Shown here: one piece after another, positions 12,101 through 23,800 of the stretch | How positions within the stretch are numbered: the stretch's first letter is position 1 | How the letters are laid out: every line of letters begins with the position of its first letter | Assembly (NCBI RefSeq): GCF_008831285.2 | Contig: NC_045143.1 | Location: 2,205,503-2,269,502 of the forward strand | Source of the DNA: Nymphaea colorata | Taxonomy: Eukaryota > Streptophyta > Magnoliopsida > Nymphaeales > Nymphaeaceae | DNA: 64,000 nt | Direction of reading: 5' to 3' | Translations under genes and position numbers: made by a program | The notes under the pieces: generated by a model | Told to the model about the DNA's origin: nothing | Seen by the model: only the letters and a program-made list of their open reading frames with translations | Database searches by the model: none

Positions 12101-14243
12101 AACTTCTTACAATGCATTTTTGTATGTTACAGCTTTTAGTCTCCTCTTCTATGAGGAAACCGCTGCAACTTTTTTATGTTGAATGTCAACCAAACTCTGC
12201 TTGGAGCTGGCTAGAACGTTGGACAGCTTTCCGATTCACTCTTCCAGCTGTCCAGTCAAAGAAGAGAGGTGACACAAAGCTTCATAAGCACACCATGTCT
12301 CGTAGTGTAGAGAATGAGGCAAACAGGCTGAAACGTAATACCCGAACACGTTCCCTTGCACACGGTGAGTCTATTGTGTCAAGTACTGCTCATGAATCTG
12401 AAAGATCGAAGAGAAATCTGAAGAAAATACCTGCACAACCTGTTGATTCACCTCAGGAGCCTCAGAGTGAGCTTGAAAAGATTAAACGAAACTTGCGAAA
12501 GGTAACTTTAAATGCTACAACTGACATTGCTTCAGATCATCAAGAGATGGAAACTGAAAAGGTGAAGCGCAACGTGAATCTGAGAAAGACTTCAAGTTCA
12601 ACAACTGAGTTTCATGATAATGGTGAAGCAGATTTTGTTGATAAAAGCAGTAAAGAGTCACCCATTACTTACGCAGAGCAGCCTCAGCTAAAGGCAGTTT
12701 GTGAACCAATAGTAGCAAACAGTCTGGCAGATTTCCCTGAAATTGACAAATCAGTTGAGCTGAATGCAAATGATACAACGGAACCAGTAATTCCACCAGA
12801 AAACATTGTAAAATCTGAGAGTCTCTCTGCAGTAAATGGGGAGCTAAGTTCTCACTCTAAGGACGATGAAGTGTGCATAGATAATCAGAAAACCAGTAAG
12901 CGTAGGTCTTCCTCCCAAGAAAATGGGTTGCATAGCAACCCAACACTACCTAGTTATATGGCGGCGACTGAATCTGCAAAGGCTAAGCTGCGTTGCCAAG
13001 GTTCTCCAAGATTCAGTTCTGATGGGACAGAAGGAAATGGTTTTACCAGGCGTCATTCTTTGCCCTCAGTTTCCAATGGGAAAGTGAGCTCTTTGTCCCC
13101 AAGAATGCAGAGGCTTGTCCAATCTAATGGGAAAGGAAGCATCAGAGACAGATCACTGCAGTCATCTCGTGATGGGAATGGTAAGAAAATTGGATCTCAC
13201 GACTTATTATCAAATTTTAGAAATTTCTTTGCTTTTTTCTTGTCACTTCTTGGGAATTGAACCACAAACAACTCCAATCTTTTCCATCTTTTAACCTTTT
13301 AGTAGATTGCCCCTTAGAATGGGTATTCCTTGTTGGGCAGTATAGCTGGTAGAAGTCTAAACCCCCAAGTTGAAGATTTCCAAGAGAAGAGTTTCTTATA
13401 CAGTTTCAGGGTCTTGTCCTTCCCAGCTATGGACTTGAAGAGGATTGATTAGGTTGGAAGGTTGTAGTTGTATATCTTCTTGTACTGGTAATACAACTTG
13501 ATTATAAATGTTTAAAAACTCTATGCTTCTTAAGCGTCTGGGTTATTAAACTCTTAATTTGCCAAATATTTGAAGTTGCTATAGCTACATTTTTGGGCTT
13601 GGAAAATTTTTCTGTTATATTTAGCAATTCTACTTCAAAATAGTTCTGAGCTTGTGAAGCATTTTTTTTTCTTATAGCAGAAAAAGTCACGTGTTTTGGC
13701 CTCTGTTTCTTAATCTTTTAGAGAAAAAGAGTTATGGTTGGACCTCCAGCGGTTCATTAGGAATGCAACTGATTGCTGTATAGTGGCTCTCGGAAGGTTC
13801 TTCAATTTGAGAGAGGACCTTTAGCATCATCATTTTCTGTGTCTATTCTTGTCCATTAGTAGTTTTCATGCGTTCAACATTATTTCATACCTATCGAATG
13901 AGCTGGTCATTAAGGTTTAAATCAAACTGTTGGTTTTCTAGCTAATTGGATGGGTAAATGAAAATCCAGTTGACAGGTTTGGGTTAGGATTCTAAATTCA
14001 TTCGGGTCAGGTTTCCTGGCCACCAGCCATCTTCCGGTAGCAGCTAGGCGTCTTTTGATCTGTCCTGCCAAATAACCTGCAAAATTTCTGTATTCCTGGA
14101 TCATTGCTTTTAAAGGTTTTCTGTATTCTTGGATAATTGATTTTATAGGCTTTATTTGAGGGACAAATGCATTTCTCACCGTCATGCTTGTTGCCCATTC
14201 TTGATATGCAGACAAGGTGGTTCAGCCAGAGTGGAGGAGGTGA
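9176..14243 (+). CDS. IQD31: IQ-domain (IQ67) calmodulin-binding scaffold protein, IQD31-like
   Basis: Coding exons: 9176-9265, 10046-10342, 11217-11420, 11645-11722, 12133-13180, 14212-14243. They join in phase to 582 aa plus TGA. The protein opens [18 protein letters not shown], typical of the IQD29-32 clade. Three IQ motifs lie at about residues 115-135 ([17 protein letters not shown]), 138-157 ([17 protein letters not shown]) and 161-180 ([15 protein letters not shown]), split by the family's conserved intron between exons 2 and 3. A C-terminal DUF4005-type motif [15 protein letters not shown] sits at 496-510 and the protein ends in EWRR. IQDs bind calmodulin and organise microtubules and membrane subdomains. 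Residues 280-380 carry four KRN-type basic repeats. The first in-frame ATG after a leader acceptor at 9127 is taken as start. The six-base GTGGTA just before it is ignored. Orthology within IQD29-32 is not resolved, but length is close to that of IQD31. Confidence 0.93.
10456..10499 (+). repeat. Perfect 22-bp tandem duplication in IQD intron 2
   Basis: The unit ttagttttttaatgaacc plus ttta is present twice head to tail (10456-10477 and 10478-10499). Confidence 0.9.
10900..11029 (+). repeat. About 65-bp tandem duplication in IQD intron 2
   Basis: Two near-identical copies (about 10900-10964 and 10965-11028) share ttttagattactctctttt and ttttctactgttttattcaa. Confidence 0.9.
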
Positions 14244-15780
14244 ACTGAATTCTAGATTTGTGTTCTTGGGAGAGTAAATATCTACTAGTGTACATTGTTC
14301 CAGAGAGGTCTTCACTGTCTACTGATATACTTTCAGAAACATGGTGGTGTTTGTGCTTTCCAGTTGTGGTGTTCACATTTTCTAGGGTTTGGGTTATTTT
14401 GGTTTATGTAAAATTTCAGGGCCTTAGGGTTTGTTATGGGTGTTGGTTACATGTAAGGGTTTAGAGTTTGTGTTGGTTTCTGGGTATCTATACTTGATTC
14501 CTCCTCTTTTTCTTCTTCTTCTTCTCTTCATTTTCCTTTTTTTTTCCCCTCCTTATTTGACAATGGAACTATACTCAGATGACCCTGTAATTGTGTGCCT
14601 AAGTGTCAAGGATTTGCTACCTGTTTCTGTAGGATGGTTTCTGGATAGTGGCTTGATATCTATCCAGACAGGATTTCAGTTGCATGGTTTCTCTCCTGAA
14701 GAATTTAATCTTCCTTATGCTACCAAAATTCCCCCCCCTGATCAGCACAAGCTGTAAGCAGGTGATACTTTGGGCAATTATTGCTAGAGCTCTTCCATTC
14801 TTGATTTTCATGTTCTTCCTGCAAAACTTGGCACTTCCATGCGAATTTCAATCAGTGATCCTCTGGATGTAATGTATTGATCAGTGGGGATGAGACCGAT
14901 GTTCTAGCATTTGAGTGTAGTTAGTAGTCTCTGTTCTGTATTGAAGGTCGTCTTTGGCAGCACAAATCAAAATCATGTCTATTATTAGGTTAAACGATAA
15001 AAAACTAAACGTTGGCTGCCTTTCATAGAGTCCATGGCAATAGGTAATAACTTGATTCGAGCAGAGGCCAAGTTAGCCATTGAAGCGTAAATTTTTCTTG
15101 ACCAGTTATTGTGTTTTAATTTGGAAAATTTCTGCAGATAGTTTACTATGAAAATTGACTGATATAATTTATTGCAGGTTAGTACAATACATCCAAAATT
15201 TTCAACTTCTCTTCAATCTATTATCGGGTTGGCAGTGGACTATTCCAAAAATGTGGAAATATAATTTTGTTCCACATTATGTTACACTGTTTCAAACGCG
15301 TATTCTTTTGAAATACCTGCAAATCCTTACCGTGTCATTGGATTGCTCGCGTGACCTCGTAACTCTATTGGACCCTTTAAATGATGCCATCGACGGTTCT
15401 ACGTCGTTAAACTGTAAACTGTGGATGTAAAAAATACCTCCCAAGTCAAATTTACCACAGAGAGAATCCCCATGACCGTATCCGAAGCATTTATGTTTCT
15501 AATAGTGACTTCATTTTTCTCAACTTCCGGCATTCTAGTCGGGTTGAGCATGAGCTACGCTCGAGCTGTGCCTGGTCTGCACGATCTCAATGATCATGGA
15601 TGCGGCTTGATGCACTCATCGAGCTAGGTTCGCATACCTGTGGTGGGTTTTTCGGACAAGGTTTGTTCCATATCTTTTGGGGAGCTTACATTGGACATTG
15701 TTTTTTCAGTTTTCAATGACTTTTTTCTTTGAAAAGAACATTTAGAATGCTCATAACCACACATTAATCTCTTATTAATG
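14244..15780 (+). other. IQD 3' region and following spacer
   Basis: The first few hundred bases after the IQD stop should be 3'UTR. The T-rich sequence that follows contains only short unsupported frames. No second gene is visible. Confidence 0.4.
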
Positions 15781-15787
15781 GGCCATT

Positions 15788-15851
15788 AACTATTTTAAAC
15801 ATGGAACATTAACTGTTTCAACTATTTTAAACATGGAACATTAACTGTTTC
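15788..15851 (+). repeat. Perfect 2 x 32-bp tandem repeat
   Basis: The unit beginning aactattttaaacatggaa is present twice, 15788-15819 and 15820-15851. Confidence 0.95.
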
Positions 15852-17770
15852 AACTTTTAACATTTATTCATTGATGTACCGGGTGAGGGCTGACCAAGAC
15901 CGATTGAATGGACAGATCTCCAAGGTTGGATCGTTCAAGTCTTTAGTTGAGCCAAGGTCAGGTTTTAGACAAGCCTATCTCTAAAGATTTTTAAGTGCTT
16001 GATTGTACCTTGAATACTGTTGTCTTAAATTCCACGTTAACATAAAAGCGAACATGCACCTAACTACCAAAAATGGCCCTCGTACTCTGGAATTTATGAA
16101 CAGTGAGAAACAAAACACAGGCGCCATCTTTGAAGGATTAAAATATCTCTGTACACACAGAAATTTGATGTGAATTGGATAGATGAAAAACTTCTTTTGA
16201 TTTCTGGGTGTCCTCGGGAGCTTGTTTGAGGAAAGCTTTCCAGGTTCAAGGGACATTCGCTTGAAAATTTTACATTGCTGGAGAGACAACTGTAAACAGT
16301 GAAACAACTAAGTATATAAGTGGCATTCTACCGCCTAACAAGAGGGCCTAAGCTCCCACCCTTCCTCTCATCCCCGCAAAGTAATATAAGTGGCATTCAC
16401 TTTCATTTTAAAGTTTACTGTCACACAATCTAAGTTGATGAATGAAATGACTAAGAGTGCATCTAATAAGGAGAATATTGTGTTCTTAGAACTTAGGCTC
16501 GTGTTTCAAAAATATTACGTTTAGTGCTTTTAGGAAATATAGTGTGATTATAGATACCGTTTCTCATTGTTTCACACACTAATAGCCAAATTCTGGACAT
16601 AATTCAGTTTCTTACTAAAAGAACAAAGGGGACACATTTAATTGTGCTTCAGATTTGAAATCCATGGATCTGATGTAGCAAAAAGATATATGGTAAAATA
16701 TGAGGTTTATCAAACTAAGGATCTTAAGTCCACACTTGAAACCATTATTTTATCTTTCTGCATTGAGAAAAGATCAAATTTAAAATCAGAATGAGGAGGA
16801 TATGATCTTAAATCCATGCCTTTTTAAAACCCCGAGGATTGTAAATTAGAGGCAATAAAACGCTCCCATAGCGTTTTTGGAATATGTATTCCAAGAACAT
16901 ATATTCTAAGAGCAATATGTTCTTCTTATCGAATGCCCATTAACTATACAAGTTAAATCAGCACGTAAACAACTCCTACGTAAAAAATGGTTCTTCCATT
17001 TTCCAATTACACAAAACCACAAAAACTGGACCTATGGGTCTGTAGAGTTCGGGTCCAGGTCTAGCGGAGAGATGTAGGCACGGTAAGCGGATTCAGATTC
17101 CATGAGTTTTTTCTTATGCAAAATCATACACCTGGTCCGGTTATGAATATATAAACCAAACAGGGGAAAATCATCTAACCTTTTGTATCCTTTCCACTGA
17201 AGATTTGGGGTTCTTGTCTGGACCTCATGGCCCAATGTATCCTGTCCTATATCACATTTTCATCATAGAGTAAATGGTTGGGGGGCACCCATTGTTTCCA
17301 GTCATAGAAGTCGAATATACACCAAGCACTTCACTGTTTCGCCAATCCAATCAGCTACGCTGTTTCCCTCGACTCAAATACTTAGGAAACTTAGAGAATG
17401 ATTCTTAATCCAGAGTAAATCCAGGGACGTAGTTTCTTGGATGGAGAATTTTTATTTATGCGCCCACTTTTTGTTATAATTTTAAATGTAGCACACACTT
17501 ATCTAGTGTTCCTTAAACAGGCCTGACTTTTAAAGAAATTCAAGTTAAAAACGTCTTGGGTTTTTCTCTACCAAAAGATGATATATTTGTCAACCTTTTC
17601 ATCCTCACTTATCCTAATTAGACAACTAAGACAACTCTAAGGTCACGCCCTTATTTCACGGTCGCCAATAGATCTCAGGCCCGTATTAGAAATTAAAAGA
17701 AGTGCGTTTCACATATTTCTTATTACAATAAAAAGTCGACTCAAAATTGCAAGTTTCCTCTTACACACTT
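15852..17770. other. Spacer between IQD and ABCA genes
   Basis: No supported gene. It holds the Tourist-like MITE listed separately and a doubled ataagtggcattc phrase (about 16315 and 16386). The final part upstream of 17778 is the ABCA promoter region. Confidence 0.5.
16455..16941. mobile_element. Tourist/Harbinger-like MITE, 487 bp, TAA target duplication
   Basis: The left end GAGTGCATCTAATAAGGAGAA and the right end read on the minus strand (ATGGGCATTCGATAAGAAGAA) form imperfect inverted repeats, extending to gtgttcttagaa versus ttgctcttagaa. TAA lies immediately outside both ends (16452-16454 and 16942-16944), the 3-bp duplication expected of PIF/Harbinger-type elements. The interior is non-coding. 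Confidence 0.65.
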
Positions 17771-17777
17771 TGTAGCT

Positions 17778-17786
17778 CTATAAATT
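17778..17786 (+). promoter_or_regulatory. Probable TATA box of the ABCA gene
   Basis: CTATAAATT lies about 70 bases before the ABCA start codon, leaving room for a short leader that includes the GA run at 17833-17852. Confidence 0.6.
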
Positions 17787-17832
17787 GCAGCGAGCACCAA
17801 GAAGGATCTTCATCTGCAAGAAGAACCCAGAG

Positions 17833-17852
17833 CGAGAGAGAGAGAGAGAGAG
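17833..17852 (+). repeat. (GA)n run in the ABCA leader
   Basis: About ten GA units end two bases before the ATG codon's upstream 'ta'. GA/CT-rich leaders are common in plants. Confidence 0.85.
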
Positions 17853-17854
17853 TA

Positions 17855-20800
17855 ATGGGGAGAAGAGGCGGAGATGGGCGAGCTCCTGCGTCCTTCTGGT
17901 GTCAGGCAGACGCGCTGCTCAGGAAGAACCTCACCTTCCAGGTACATCATCTTCTTTCTTCAGTCCTTTTCCTTTCGTTTGGCCGGCCGGCAGAATCTGA
18001 CCGGAAAAGTTTTGCCTGAAATGTCCGTCTTATCGTTGTACTAAATGGTTTTGGTGCATGATAATTAACGCAACAGCGTACTGTGATCGGAACATGAAGG
18101 AGAGTTTTGTTTCTTCAACTTCTGAGTCCATAAACCTTTTGCTCTCCCACTTTGTATTCGTAACTGCATCAGAATCAAAGAGATCATTTCTAACATAAAA
18201 CTGGACAGTCGTCGGTGCATAATCCATCTGTGCATGCGCACATGCACATGCTTACTTTCATAATCGAGTAAAAAAAAGAAGCAAAATGGTTCTGATACTG
18301 TTAAAATTTGCAAAGAATTTCGATTGGTGTTCTTACATGATGATGGTAATTCCAGGGTGCTCATACCGATCATTACCATGTTACATGAAATAAATAGTGG
18401 CCATGGACCTTCTGGCCGGGGGCTCAGATGACCATGACGATGTACCATGACGGTGTTACTTGTTAGTATCATGGTCACATGGCATTCATGATATTGACTC
18501 GAAACCATCAGTGGAATTTTGACATTTATCTTCAAGAAGAGAAAGTTTAAACAAAATCACCTGGACCTCAACGAAATCAAAGCTTACTTCATTCTTCTTC
18601 GTCAGAGAGGAAGGCCCAATAATATATTATAATAGTGCAGTTCTAAACTCCCTAGCTATGTCGTCACCGTATGAAAATCTCTAATCCAGTTAACAAAGTC
18701 AAGATTTTATGGTCGAAATCGTGTGAAAACATGATCCTACGGATCTTTTCCCCCAGTCCCGTTTGGCTCGGTCGAGATAATTACCGTGTATTGTAATTTC
18801 TTTATTAGGTTCCCGGTCATTAGATGAAACTGTCCATTGGTTGACTTGTTTACGGTCATGATCATGACCAGGGGATCTTGGTACTTTTTCCAATATGGTG
18901 TCTGCTCAATCTAAACGGTTTCCATTTGATTATGCCAATCTAAAGTTACTCCTTCTCCTTGATTTTGCATTCCGTTTATCTCCTGAAATTCACATAAAAC
19001 TGAAAGGAATGTTTCGATGCGTACGTTATGTGTTTCCATGAGTACTTAATTTCACAAAAGTTGGCGAATGAAGGTTATTCGCACCTCATGCCTTCGAATA
19101 TTTGTTCAGCCCCATGGTCAGGAAGGTAGGTCATCTGCATTCACAGTAAGAACACACCCTCAGTCTACACGACCAAGGAACTCTCCCGGCGTACTAGAAA
19201 AGAAAAATAGCAATGGTCATATCCCTTTCACGGCGACATGGCCGGAAAATGACTGTAGCGTCTGATCCTGTCAAAGCCTCAGCTCTACGGCAGACTTCAG
19301 TTTGACACTAAAAAAAATGAAGATGAAGGAGTCAAGATATATTATAATGGAGCCTGGGCACATAACTATATGCCTTTCTTGAAACCTTCAATCTAAGGCT
19401 GCATTCCCAAGCAATTTCTGTAGCTTTGATCGTCGACGACTCGACATGCATGTGTTGGATCAAAGGAACGATGGCCCATGGTGGTACCCAAGTAGTTTCA
19501 CGAAATCGCGGATTTAGAAACAAAAGTAAATTATGAAGCTTGTTTAATTTAACATTAGGACCGGCTTTTCATGTTTATAGCATCATTCAATTGGGTGAAT
19601 GTTTCCAACTTAATTTTATTGACTGTGGAAGCATTCTTTATCATTGGTGATCTTCTCTCCCTTCTTGAAATCTTCCCATGACGACAACTTGTTTTTTGTA
19701 ATCTGATCCAGTCAATTTCAACTTGGACACACACACAAGTATATATAAAACCTTGGATCAGAAGGAAAGATAAAATTTATTTACGTTATATGGAATGAAA
19801 GTGTCAACGGTCAAGGGATGGAAACTGATTTTTGGTTCTAAAACGGACTATTTTGCTGATAGAGAATTAAGGCAACTTGAAATTTTCGTGTTGACTGTAA
19901 GAATTGATGGTTCTCCTACCATTTTTTATATTTTTCTTTTACGTTATTTAAGACAGTAATTTTTTACTTTGATATGTATATCATTACCATGAAACGAATT
20001 CTCCATTCTAAAGTACTTAATGCAAATATTGATCATGCATGATGTATGGCTTCCTTTACTTTTCTTTTTCTTCCACTTAATTGTGCTAGATGTAATGGGT
20101 TGTTGGTTGGCATTAATTAAATAAAAACGTTGTATTGTATAGATAAATTTTTAAGCAACTTCATCAATACTTCTTAAATTCATTTTTAATTAATACAACT
20201 AAACGTTTACATATTCAAGTCCTGCCCGCGTAAGTATTCGTCGATGAGATCACCCCCATCAGCTGATAGCGATCAGATTGCGCTAGTCTGATGGAACCAA
20301 GTCAAGGCAATAAATTATATGTGAAGTAAAGTTCGTCGTGAAATGTTTTTCCTGAATATTTTGGTGAAGGTTGCAGGTGGATCGGATTCAGGATGAATCT
20401 TCTTTTGTCATCTTTAACTAACTAATGCGTTTAGTTGTTTGGGATCCTAACTATTTGCATCCCTAAAAAGGTGTTCCTTCCGTTTAATGTATAAAGAAAT
20501 CTTAGTTGATCTTACTCTTGATGATTCAATAAAAAGATCGACAGAAACAGCGGCGATCTTTTGAAGGAACAACCAAATTAAAAGGTCTCTGGATTATTAA
20601 AGTTAGATAATTCTTTTCTTTGTCATGATAGCAAAAGTTTGAGAATTTTTCTGGCAGACTTTCTCGGTAAGTTCTGGATGGTCTTTCAGAAAGGTCTCTT
20701 GGAGCTTCGCTCCTAATCCTGGTCAAGCATTGAGTGCAGACAAATTAATTCTATAAAATTGTCATTTAATGTAGTTCTTTTAGAGAGCAAAACTGCGGTT

Positions 20801-23800
20801 TTGGCTTCCAATTCTTTATAAGAAAAACTGATAGCTACCAAATCTAGAATTTTGTGGGCAGTTGGTTTAAAGAGATCAGATGGTAGAGATTAAATTGAAA
20901 AAAATAGAATAAAACTGTATTTTCAAGAGACGATGCCGAAATAAATGAGTCTCCTTATTCAGGATCTCATGCCTCCATTTGAGAGGTATTTCTATCCCTT
21001 GAAAATACTCTGTGATTTTTATTTCTTTTTAACTTAATCTCTACCATCCAATCTTCTTAAAATTAACAAGTTATACTATTCTTATTCTGTGTGACATATA
21101 AGGGTCTAGTAGCCACCAGTTTTACTACTTTGTAAAACTCCTATTTTTTGCACAATAACTAAAGCACTCCAAGTTTCAAAAAGCAATCTATTTAACTGCA
21201 GTAGGTACAAGACTTGAGGTGCGAGATACACATCTTGGTCATTAATTTTATCTTCGTCATCCATCTTAGAAACATCAAACATCAATGGAGTCAAGGCACC
21301 TCTTTAAAGGTCTCGCACGTAAGAGCAGATATATATATATATAGTGTTTAATTTTATCTTCGTCACCCATCTTAGAAACATCAATGAAGTCAAGGCGCCT
21401 CTTTAAAGGTCTCGCACGTAAGAGCAGATATATATATATATATATATAGGTAGTTAGGTATGTGACATTTGTATGACCTATAAGGAATCATCTTGACCAT
21501 TGATTTTTCTAAAATAAAAAGTTGAGAAAAAAAAGAAAAAGAAGATATGATATTTTAGTTACTTAGTATTAATTTATAATTTTTTTTCTTTTTAATGTTC
21601 CCCAACCTTTCGTCTTAAAAAGATCAACAATCAATAGAGACTATTCCTTACGAGTCATGCCCTTAAAGATCACATACCTACCAATCACTCTAACAGAAGC
21701 AGGCGAATCATAGCCCAAGCATCAAGTTGCGTGTGTGAGAAATCCAGATAGATGAAGGAGAATCTAATATCACTATTAAATGAACAAATGTACAAAGTTT
21801 AAACATGTGTATGCATTTGCTAGAACTTCCTACGCATCTTCTATATTCCGATGAAATCCTCTATAAAACGTTCGTTTTCTCTTATTTTAGAAATTAAACT
21901 GATCTTGCACGCGTATCCGCCCTATCTCAGACTTTAAAAAAAGTTTTTAAAAAAAAATGACGGACGAGAAAGAGAATGAAATTAAATAAGGAAGGTAGGA
22001 GATTTTTAGGCATGCAAACGGGTCAGATCCAGGGCTGGCGGATAAACCATGAACATCCCGGGCGAATTTTTTATGAGGCAGCAAAAACTGACCAAACCCT
22101 TGTGCCATAAACGAGTGAACATCTAGTTCCTGACATCATTTATAAAAATGTCTACTGGTTGATAAGATCGATTATTGACCTGAAACCATATCCGATTAGT
22201 CAGATCGGGTAAGGGAGAAAGAGTCAGAACCCTAATCGAACTCACAAGTTCCACCATCGTATATTGTTCCAGAATCGAATTTAAATCCAAGAACTCAATA
22301 AAGACCCCCCCTGATTATACGCAAGTTTGGAGCTGACCTTCGTTAATTCGAGATTCAGTTTCAGAATTCAAGTTTGAATGTGAATTGAAGGAAGATCCAA
22401 CTAATTCGATTCTCGTAAATGGTGGATCAAGTCCAAGTCCCAACCATTTAAAGACACCCACCTCATCTGTTTAAACAATCTATCTGCATTTTAATATCTT
22501 TGATTATGTCTATCTATCTGCTAATCTGACAGTATACATGCTCCCTTAGAGGCTGTTGACACTAGTAACAAAAATGAAACTGCTGTAAAGTTGGGGCAGA
22601 TTCATGGAACCTTGTAACATAGTGTTTCATGAATCTATCCCAAATTTTGGGGTAAAATCATTGGATAATAACGATTTGTTATGGGTACTAAATAACTCTT
22701 TAGGAGTTGTTTGTTTGACAAATAAAACATTTTGTAGGTATTTTATGAATCTTCTCCAAAGATTGTGGTAGATTCATAAACACCTAATTCTGGTGTTGCA
22801 TATGAAACATTCACAAAAGGTTCCACTTGCCAAACGATCTTTTAAGGGAGCTATTATATAACAGTAATACATTGGTACTGATGAATTTGCTTCGAAAAAA
22901 TAAAGCAGATTTATGAAACATTTTTCTAAGTGTTTTATGAATGTATTCAATTTTTGAGGTAGATATATAAGAAAATAATATAGTGTTACTATTGCCAAAC
23001 AACCTTTTAAAGATTCATATATCAGGGCTCTTAAGTGAGTTGATGCAATGACCTAGGGTGGAGGGCGGCCGGTCACTAAAAGAAGCAAATACCTTAAAAC
23101 ACCAAAAGGCAAAAGCTGTCCTCCAGTTGAATGGGAGCTTTATGGTCTGTTGAGTTGTTGAGTTGAGTGGTGGTGGGTCTCCCCTACTCACTCAAAGGTT
23201 TGGGTCTTCCAAAATTTCAAAAATTAAATACTGGTATTCTCTTTCTTCAAAACTTCTACTTTTAAAAGATTCCCCACCGAATCCGAAAGAAAATCCAAGC
23301 TCGAACTCTACTGGGAGCAGCGGTGAACCCCACGTTAGTTGACATGGTTTATGGATCAACGTTTCATTCAGCCTGGAATGGAATTCTATTTGTTGAGCTC
23401 TCATTAGCACCATCGATCATCGCTGGAGTTTCTACATCATGTTTGTCTGTTGACGTTCTTTTGAAGTGTCTCCTAGCTAAGATTTTTTTCGGTTTTCACA
23501 CTTCATAGTTATCTCTGTCCTTTTCCTCTCCACCTTAAGCACTTGATATTACACTGACAGCCTTTCCTTCATTGACGGTGGCCGTCATGATTCTTCTGCT
23601 TCCTTCATTCATTTTACAGAGACGGAACGTGAAGCAAATACTCAGCCTAGTGATGTTCCCTGCATTACTGTGCGGGTTGATTGTCGGTGTACGACTAGTC
23701 GTTAACTCCCAACTCGATAACCACAAATATAAATGTGGGTGCAAGTGCATTGACAAGAATGGGAGCGGCTCCTGCCAATACGTCTGCGGAATAGAGTACT

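Larger units (their letters stand above)
17942..23619 (+). other. ABCA intron 1, 5.7 kb, transposon-rich
   Basis: The donor CAG|GTACAT and acceptor TTTTACAG|AG delimit a 5678-base intron, far longer than the other 16 (all below 600 bases). I see no nested gene in it. It contains the 21242-21448 duplication, the MITE at 21449-21686 and nested MITEs at 22551-23004. The region 22020-22300 has cgggtcagatcc/gatcgggt words like hAT remnants. Confidence 0.75.

Noticed and set aside
12031-12132. Extension of IQD exon 5 upstream of 12133
   Set aside because: Open in frame by chance. The TTAC|AG acceptor at 12131-12132 restores the family sequence (LLVSSSM...), and the upstream residues do not fit.
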